This document shows positions 59,413 through 64,000 of a stretch of 64,000 nt of DNA, piece by piece. Position 1 is the stretch's first letter. Each line of letters starts with the position of its first letter. The stretch comes from Thermopolyspora sp044507605 (lineage in GTDB: Bacteria > Actinomycetota > Actinomycetes > Streptosporangiales > Streptosporangiaceae). The notes beneath the pieces were generated by a model that saw only the letters and a program-made list of their open reading frames with translations, searched no databases and was not told where the DNA came from. The translations under genes were made by a program, and so were the position numbers. The DNA lies in the NCBI GenBank assembly GCA_044507605.1, contig JBIQJI010000021.1, forward strand, positions 1 to 64,000, written 5' to 3'.

Positions 59413-60582
59413 GTGCCCGCGAACCCTCACCGACCCGACCCCCACCGGCCCGGCCCCCGGCCCGCGGCGCCCTCCACCCCGCCCGCCCCATCGGCCCTCG
59501 CCGCCCTCGAACAGGCGTACGCCGACGGGCCCGCGCTCGCCGGCTCGGCACCGCCCGGACCGCTGATCGGATACGTGGGCACCGACGTTCCCGTCGAACT
59601 GATCACGGCCGCCGGGGCGCTCGCGGTGCGGCTCACCGGAGACCCCGACGCCGGCACGGCGCTCGGCGACATCTACCTGGGCCGCGGCCTGGACCCGATG
59701 CACCGCTCGATCCTCACCCGCCTGCTCGACGGCGCGTACGGGCCGCTGGACCGGCTGGTCGTCTCGTACGACTGCGAGGCGTCGCTGCGGCTGTTCTACG
59801 CGATCCGCGAGCTGCGGCGGGTCGACCCCGGGTGCGGCCTGCCGGAGACCTACCTTGTGGACATACTCCACCTGCCCCGCCGCACCACCGCCCGCTACAA
59901 CCGGCGCCGCGTCGGCGAGTTCGCCGACCGGCTCGCCGCCTGGACCGGCCGCCCGATCGGCGCCGAGGCCCTGGCCCGGGCCGTCGCGGCCCACGACGAG
60001 CGGCGGCGGCTGCTCGCCGAGGCCGCCACCCGCCTGCGCCGCGCCGTGCCGGCGCGGCTCACCGGCGCCCGGTTCCTGGCCGTCGCCAACGCCCCGCTGC
60101 CCGTGACCGAGCACGTCGCCCTGCTGCGGCGGCTGCTCGACGAGGCCGACCGGCTGCCCGAGCACACCGGCCGCCGCGTCTACCTCAGCGGCAGCGACCA
60201 CGACACCCCGCACGTCTACCGCGCCATCGAGGCCGAAGGCCACGTCGTCGTCGGCGAAGACCACCCCTCCGGCGACCTGTCCTACGAGCGCCGCGTCGGC
60301 GCCGCCACCCTCGACGCCCTCGCCGAGCACTACCACCACAACGGCCCCACCGCTCAGCGCGCCACGGTCGACGCCCGCGCCGCGTACACGTCGCTGGGCG
60401 CCCGGCGCTGCGCGGCCGACCTGCTCGTGGCGTACGCCCGGATCGGCGACGACGCCCCCACCTGGGACTTTCCGGCGCAACGCGCCGCGGTGAACGTTCC
60501 GGCGGTGCTCCTCGACCGTCAGCCGTACGGCCGGGTGGACGTGGCCGCCCTGCCCGTGGAGGTGGACTCGTGCGCGCGGTGA
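59413..60582 (+). CDS. 2-hydroxyacyl-CoA dehydratase-like subunit (first)
   Basis: 389 residues of the HgdB/BcrC-type family. Segments: PLIGYVGTDVPVELITAAGA, VSYDCEASLRLFYAIRELRR, ILHLPRR, YLSGSDHDTPHVYRAIEAEG, ADLLVAYARIGDDAPTWDFP. Genuine subunits bind a [4Fe-4S] cluster with three cysteines; here only the first (YDC) is clear, and the C-E-P position reads DDAP. So the cluster may be lost or the chemistry altered. GTG 59413 follows the CoA-transferase stop by two bases. No activator ATPase gene is nearby. Confidence 0.85.
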   Translation: MPANPHRPDPHRPGPRPAAPSTPPAPSALAALEQAYADGPALAGSAPPGPLIGYVGTDVPVELITAAGALAVRLTGDPDAGTALGDIYLGRGLDPMHRSILTRLLDGAYGPLDRLVVSYDCEASLRLFYAIRELRRVDPGCGLPETYLVDILHLPRRTTARYNRRRVGEFADRLAAWTGRPIGAEALARAVAAHDERRRLLAEAATRLRRAVPARLTGARFLAVANAPLPVTEHVALLRRLLDEADRLPEHTGRRVYLSGSDHDTPHVYRAIEAEGHVVVGEDHPSGDLSYERRVGAATLDALAEHYHHNGPTAQRATVDARAAYTSLGARRCAADLLVAYARIGDDAPTWDFPAQRAAVNVPAVLLDRQPYGRVDVAALPVEVDSCAR

Positions 60583-61826
60583 AAACCCTGGCCTCGGCCA
60601 TCGAGGCGGCCCGCCACCAGCGGGAATGGTTCGCGGACCTGCAGCGGCGGGTGGCCGCCGGCGAACCGTTCGCCGTCGTCAACGCCGACGTGCCCCAAGA
60701 GATCTTCCGGACGATGGACATCCCGTACGTCGTCAGCCAATGGTGGGCCTCCGTCGTCACCGCCAAACAGCGGTCCGGGCACTACCTGGAGCTGCTGCGG
60801 CAACGCGGCTACCCCGACCACTCCGAGCAGTACAACGCCGTCAGTCTCGGCTCGGCCTTCGACCCCGACCCGTCGTCCGGCCCGTGGGGCGGCCTGCCCC
60901 GGCCCACCCTGGTCGTGGCCGACGCCTCCGGCGACATCACCCGCAAGATCTACGACATCTGGGGCCGCGAACCCGGCATCACCGGCTACACCCTGGAAAG
61001 CGGCGCCGAGAACGAAGTGCCGGCCACCTGGTGGGACCTCATGCCGCACCGCTGGGAGCAGGCCATCGGCCCCGCCCGCCTCGACCTGCTGACCGCCGAG
61101 CTGGAGAACCTGGTGGCGTACCTGGAGACCACCACCGGCCGCGTCTTCCGCGAGTCGCGCTTCCGCGAGGTCATGGCCCTGGTCAACGAGCAGGAGGAGT
61201 GGAACCGCCGCACCCGCGACCTGATCGCCCGCACCCGCCCGGCCCCGCTGAGCGTCGTCGACGGCATCCCGTCCGTCATGCTCCCTCAGTGGCACCGCGG
61301 CACCGAATGGGGCCGCGACGCCGCCCGCCGCTTCTACGAGGAGGTCCGCGACCGCGTCGACAACGGCGTCGCCGCCTGTCCCGGCGAGCGGGCCCGCCTC
61401 ATGTGGATCGGCCGCGGCCTCTGGTACGACATGGGCTTCTACCAGCGTTTCCAGGACGAGTACGGCGCCGTTTTCGTCTGGTCCATGTACCTGGCCATCG
61501 CCGCCGACGGCTACATCCGCTACGGCGACGACCCCATGCGCGCCCTGGCGGCCCGCTTCGCCGCCTTCATCGACCAGCTCTACACCCCGCCCTGGTCCAG
61601 CGAGTGGTACGTCAAGGAGGCCCGCCTGCACGCCATCGACGGCGTCGTCCACCTGGTCTCCGACGACCCCCGAGGCGGCTACTTCACCACCAGGGCCCTC
61701 AGAGCGGCCGGCTTCCCCGTCATCGAGATCGAAGCCGACAACGTCGACACCCGCACCTACGACAACACCGCGGTCGCCGACCGCATAGCCGAGTGGCTGA
61801 AAGCGGAGGTCCTCCCCAGAACCTGA
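60570..61826 (+). CDS. 2-hydroxyacyl-CoA dehydratase-like subunit (second)
   Basis: 418 residues, paralogue of the preceding gene by fold: AGEPFAVVNADVPQEIFRTM, IPYVVSQWWASVVTAKQRSG, WIGRGLWYDMGFYQRFQDEY, GFPVIEIEADNVDTRTYD. It contains a single cysteine in total (AACPGER), so it cannot supply the usual three cluster ligands. GTG 60570 has GGAGG seven bases upstream and overlaps the preceding stop by 13 bases. The two subunits should form a heterodimer. Reaction unassigned: dehydration, reduction or a non-redox role. Confidence 0.85.
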   Translation: MRAVKTLASAIEAARHQREWFADLQRRVAAGEPFAVVNADVPQEIFRTMDIPYVVSQWWASVVTAKQRSGHYLELLRQRGYPDHSEQYNAVSLGSAFDPDPSSGPWGGLPRPTLVVADASGDITRKIYDIWGREPGITGYTLESGAENEVPATWWDLMPHRWEQAIGPARLDLLTAELENLVAYLETTTGRVFRESRFREVMALVNEQEEWNRRTRDLIARTRPAPLSVVDGIPSVMLPQWHRGTEWGRDAARRFYEEVRDRVDNGVAACPGERARLMWIGRGLWYDMGFYQRFQDEYGAVFVWSMYLAIAADGYIRYGDDPMRALAARFAAFIDQLYTPPWSSEWYVKEARLHAIDGVVHLVSDDPRGGYFTTRALRAAGFPVIEIEADNVDTRTYDNTAVADRIAEWLKAEVLPRT

Positions 61827-61883
61827 CAGGACATGCCGCCGGCCCAGCGGAAAGCGTGTTTTCGACAGATTCCGGTAGGCACG

Positions 61884-62657
61884 TCAGATGTCGAGCAGAT
61901 CAAGCTTGCGCTTGAGATCGTTGCCATTCCTGTAGGGCCAGTGCTTTTCCCGTTGCAAGCGTCCGACGACGATCCCCGGGGCGATCCCGATCTCCTCGGC
62001 GAAGTCCCGCACGGCCGCTTTCGAGGTCAGGCCGGCCAGCCGGGAGGCGTTCTGGGGGGGGATGAGCAGGTCGGCCGCGAAGCGGTCGGCCGCCGACTCT
62101 TTCGGATCGTCGACCGATGTCCTGTCGGCGAGGTCGATGCGGATGTCGTCGTCACCGTTCAGCACATGGTGCAGTTCGTGGAAGAAGCTGAACCACAGTT
62201 GATCGTCGGTGCGGTAGCGCCGGCTGAGCTGGATGACGCGCCTCGCTCCGATTCTTCGCGTCACTCCACTGACGCGCGCTCCACGGACCTCCTCGACGAA
62301 GACCACGGCCACTCCGCTGGCGGCACAGATCTGCTGCAGAAGCGGTCGGAACTCGTCGGCGGGATGCACGGTCAAAGACCGCAGCCGGGGAAGCGACTCC
62401 CTGAGCGTGGTCGCGTCGAAGCCGCTACATAGCAGTTGCTGCGCCTCGATTTCGCCCAGGCGGAGCCAGGTGGCCAACGGGCCGAGTTTGGAGTCTCGCG
62501 CCTTGGACTTTCTGAAGGCGCATGCCGTTGGCTGCTCGTACAACTCTCGCCATACGTCGACCGAGGCTACGGCGAAGAACGCCAGAAGCTGATCGATGCG
62601 CGACACCCGGTCCTTCGGCTCCTGCGGGAGCACGCCGCGCTTGACCAGTTCGGCCAC
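61884..62657 (-). CDS. ImmA/IrrE-family metallo-endopeptidase without HTH domain
   Basis: 257 residues. The zinc site FFHELHHVLNG with downstream Glu in ESAADRFAADLLIP marks an ImmA/IrrE peptidase. Such proteins usually cut repressors or antitoxins and often carry an N-terminal XRE domain. This one begins inside the linker (ELVKRGVLPQEPKDRVSRID, then LLAFFAVASVDVW), which in longer homologues follows the HTH, so the HTH is lost or encoded elsewhere. GTG 62657 has GGGAAG upstream and a palindrome sits 19 bases further up. Its target is unknown. Confidence 0.85.
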   Translation of the reverse strand: MAELVKRGVLPQEPKDRVSRIDQLLAFFAVASVDVWRELYEQPTACAFRKSKARDSKLGPLATWLRLGEIEAQQLLCSGFDATTLRESLPRLRSLTVHPADEFRPLLQQICAASGVAVVFVEEVRGARVSGVTRRIGARRVIQLSRRYRTDDQLWFSFFHELHHVLNGDDDIRIDLADRTSVDDPKESAADRFAADLLIPPQNASRLAGLTSKAAVRDFAEEIGIAPGIVVGRLQREKHWPYRNGNDLKRKLDLLDI

Positions 62658-62675
62658 GGGGACTTCCCTGCGAGA

Positions 62676-62692
62676 TTTACCTAGTAGGTAAA
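62676..62692. promoter_or_regulatory. Palindrome upstream of the ImmA/IrrE gene
   Basis: TTTACC (62676-62681) and GGTAAA (62687-62692) separated by TAGTA, 19 bases before the GTG start. Likely an operator overlapping the promoter. Confidence 0.55.
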
Positions 62693-62833
62693 GACAGCGT
62701 CACCTTAGCGGAGGCATCGCCGGACTGCACGCGGATTGTGTCTGATCGATTGCCGTATGTGTTGCTCGTGGGGGAAAATCGCGGGGAAAATTCGCCGTGC
62801 TGGGGACTCGCTCGTTCACGCTGCGGGGGTGGG

Positions 62834-63439
62834 TCAGTCCTGCCGCCGGTAGGCGGCGATGAACGTCTCCATCGCCGCGTCGACGCCGGGTTTGTCGCCG
62901 GTCGCCAGGAGGTCGAGGAGGAGGCCTCGGACGACGGCCACGCCGAGGCGGGCCAGGGCCTTGGCCTGGTCGTCCGGGACGTCGTGGCGGTCGGCGAGGG
63001 TGATGGTGGTGTCGAGCCAGGTGTCGACCAGGCCCTCCAGGAGGGGGGTCGTCCGCGGGTCGCCCCGGAGTGCGCGGCCGTACAGTTCGAAGAACAGGCG
63101 TTCGTACGGCGCCAGGGCGGGGTCGGTGAGGCGGGCCCACAGGCGGCGCATGAGCAGGGCGAGGTCGGCGCCCGGGCCGAGGTCGGTCCAGATCTCGGTG
63201 AGGACGCGGCGCTGGCGTTCCTCGACGGCGCGGACCACTTCGACGAGCAGGCCGTCTTTCGAGCCGAAGTGGTAGATGAGCATGCGGTGGCTCGTTCCGA
63301 TCGCCTCCGCCAGTTTGCGGAGGCTGATGTCGGCGACGCCGTGGGCGCCCAGGTGGTCGATGCACGCGGTGAGCAGTCGTTTCTTCGCCTCACCCTTGCC
63401 ATCGTCTGTACCAAGTGGTACATGTACCGAATGGTTCAC
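62834..63439 (-). CDS. TetR-family regulator
   Basis: 201 residues. HTH LLTACIDHLGAHGVADISLR, then KLAEAIGTSHRMLIYHFGSK, the TetR signature, and a helical ligand-binding domain. The only in-frame start near the HTH is GTG 63439, which places tandem operator repeats (63407-63438) inside the first codons; there is no clear ribosome site, so a leaderless or alternative start is possible. It is divergent from the SRPBCC gene, whose promoter must overlap the operators. Confidence 0.86.
   Translation of the reverse strand: MNHSVHVPLGTDDGKGEAKKRLLTACIDHLGAHGVADISLRKLAEAIGTSHRMLIYHFGSKDGLLVEVVRAVEERQRRVLTEIWTDLGPGADLALLMRRLWARLTDPALAPYERLFFELYGRALRGDPRTTPLLEGLVDTWLDTTITLADRHDVPDDQAKALARLGVAVVRGLLLDLLATGDKPGVDAAMETFIAAYRRQD
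63407..63438. promoter_or_regulatory. Tandem TetR operators
   Basis: Two abutting 16-bp inverted repeats: TGTACCA-AG-TGGTACA (63407-63422), perfect, and TGTACCG-AA-TGGTTCA (63423-63438), imperfect. Consensus TGTACC-RAR-TGGTWCA. They lie between the divergent TetR and SRPBCC genes. Confidence 0.78.
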
Positions 63440-63454
63440 ACCGAGGAGGTTATC

Positions 63455-63919
63455 GTGCCGCGACACCGGTTCGAGGTCGAAGTGAAGACATCGGCCTCTC
63501 CCGAGCGGCTCTTCGCGCTGCTGGTCGACCACGCGAGCTGGCCCACATGGTCGCCGGTGGGCTCCTACCGGCTGGAGCGCGCCGGGCCGGAGGGCCCGCA
63601 GGGGCTCAACACCATCCGGGTCTTCCGCACCAGGTGGTGGGGCCGCACGGTCACCGTGCGGGAGCAGATCGTGGAGCTGGACCCCCCCTACAGGTTCGCC
63701 TACACCCTGCTGTCCGGCCTGCCCCTGAGCGACTACCGGGCCGTCATCGACCTCACCACGCTCATGGACGGCACGTGGATCCACTGGCATTCGTCGTTCG
63801 ACGCCAAGGTCCCCGGCACGGGTTGGCTCTACCGGAAGGTCCTCGCCGACTTCTCCGCCCGGACCCTCAAGGGTCTCGCCGCCCACGCGGAGCGGGAGGC
63901 GGCCCTGGGCGCGTCCTGA
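63455..63919 (+). CDS. SRPBCC-family (START/polyketide-cyclase-like) protein
   Basis: 154 residues. Helix-grip pattern: HRFEVEVKTSASPERLFALL, DHASWPTWSPVGSY, then VREQIVELDPPYRFAYTLLS and late TWIHWHSSFDAKVPG. Such proteins bind hydrophobic ligands. GTG 63455 has AGGAGG five bases upstream, which favours it over ATG 63422 lying within the operators. Controlled by the adjacent TetR, perhaps responding to the same ligand. Confidence 0.88.
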   Translation: MPRHRFEVEVKTSASPERLFALLVDHASWPTWSPVGSYRLERAGPEGPQGLNTIRVFRTRWWGRTVTVREQIVELDPPYRFAYTLLSGLPLSDYRAVIDLTTLMDGTWIHWHSSFDAKVPGTGWLYRKVLADFSARTLKGLAAHAEREAALGAS

Positions 63920-63929
63920 GGGGCGGGCA

Positions 63930-64000
63930 TCAGGCCGGCAGGACGCGCAGGTGGGCCGGCGGGACCTGGAGCCAGACCTGGTCCGACGGCGCCTCCTCGG
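63930..64000 (-). CDS. 3' end of an unidentified minus-strand gene
   Basis: An open frame enters from the right edge and ends TGA at 63930; the last residues read SDQVWLQVPPAHLRVLPA. This resembles the C-terminal TOBE-like end of ABC-transporter ATPases, but 23 codons are too few to be sure. Confidence 0.45.
   Translation of the reverse strand, partial: EEAPSDQVWLQVPPAHLRVLPA

Overview
The window is very GC-rich, uses GTG and ATG starts about equally, and packs genes with many ATGA/GTGA start-stop overlaps. These traits, together with a thymidylate kinase fused to a transporter-like membrane domain next to holB, the Fe-S protein RicT, SigE-like and PaaX regulators, XRE regulators with small satellite genes and an NRPS-MFS fusion, point to a filamentous actinomycete, most likely of the Streptosporangiaceae/Nonomuraea type (inference from gene content and base composition; no 16S is present).

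Region 1 (1-5.1 kb and 13.9-15.6 kb) is a conserved chromosomal backbone: tmk, holB, ricT, a lipoprotein alpha/beta hydrolase and tRNA-Thr(CGT). A MarR gene with a palindromic operator and a decayed SigE-type sigma/FtsX-like pair sit between holB and ricT. Between ricT and the hydrolase lies the most interesting locus (5.1-13.8 kb). It is a minus-strand operon with an asparagine-synthase-like cyclase homologue, a small coupled ORF, a PqqD-like RRE protein, a MauE-thioredoxin membrane protein, a transglutaminase-like B2 homologue, two short eight-cysteine peptides with identical cysteine spacing, and a prolyl-oligopeptidase-type S9 peptidase. A divergent ABC exporter gene flanks it. This looks like a lasso-type maturation set whose catalytic motifs have decayed, attached to disulfide-rich mini-proteins.

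Region 2 (15.6-20.3 kb) starts at tRNA-Thr and looks like an old integration zone: a degenerate copy of the tRNA 3' half at 17.58 kb, a truncated oxidoreductase, two XRE regulators (one frameshifted) and two small satellite genes (one frameshifted). Region 3 (20.3-34.1 kb) is accessory: a NarL-type two-component system, a four-gene His/Met-rich membrane module that may handle copper, an epoxide hydrolase with a divergent MarR, another divergent HTH/hydrolase pair, DinB, VOC, a secreted protein, a P-loop kinase, a C45 acyltransferase and a DUF4262 gene.

Region 4 (34.1-61.8 kb) is dominated by acyl-CoA chemistry. Two related sets, each with a PaaX regulator, SDR, MaoC hydratase and acyl-CoA ligase, flank a sugar or choline kinase-like gene, a 1812-residue NRPS-MFS fusion (predicted serine A domain, thioesterase with a cysteine nucleophile) and a GDSL esterase with a CBM2 domain. 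The second set adds two tandem P450s and is followed by a polar amino-acid-type ABC importer, a CapA-like protein, a CaiB-type CoA transferase and two 2-hydroxyacyl-CoA-dehydratase-like subunits. These could import, activate, oxidise and dehydrate one unknown compound. Region 5 (61.9-64 kb) holds an ImmA/IrrE peptidase lacking an HTH domain, a TetR repressor with tandem operators controlling an SRPBCC gene, and the end of an unknown gene. I saw no CRISPR array, rRNA or intact insertion sequence.
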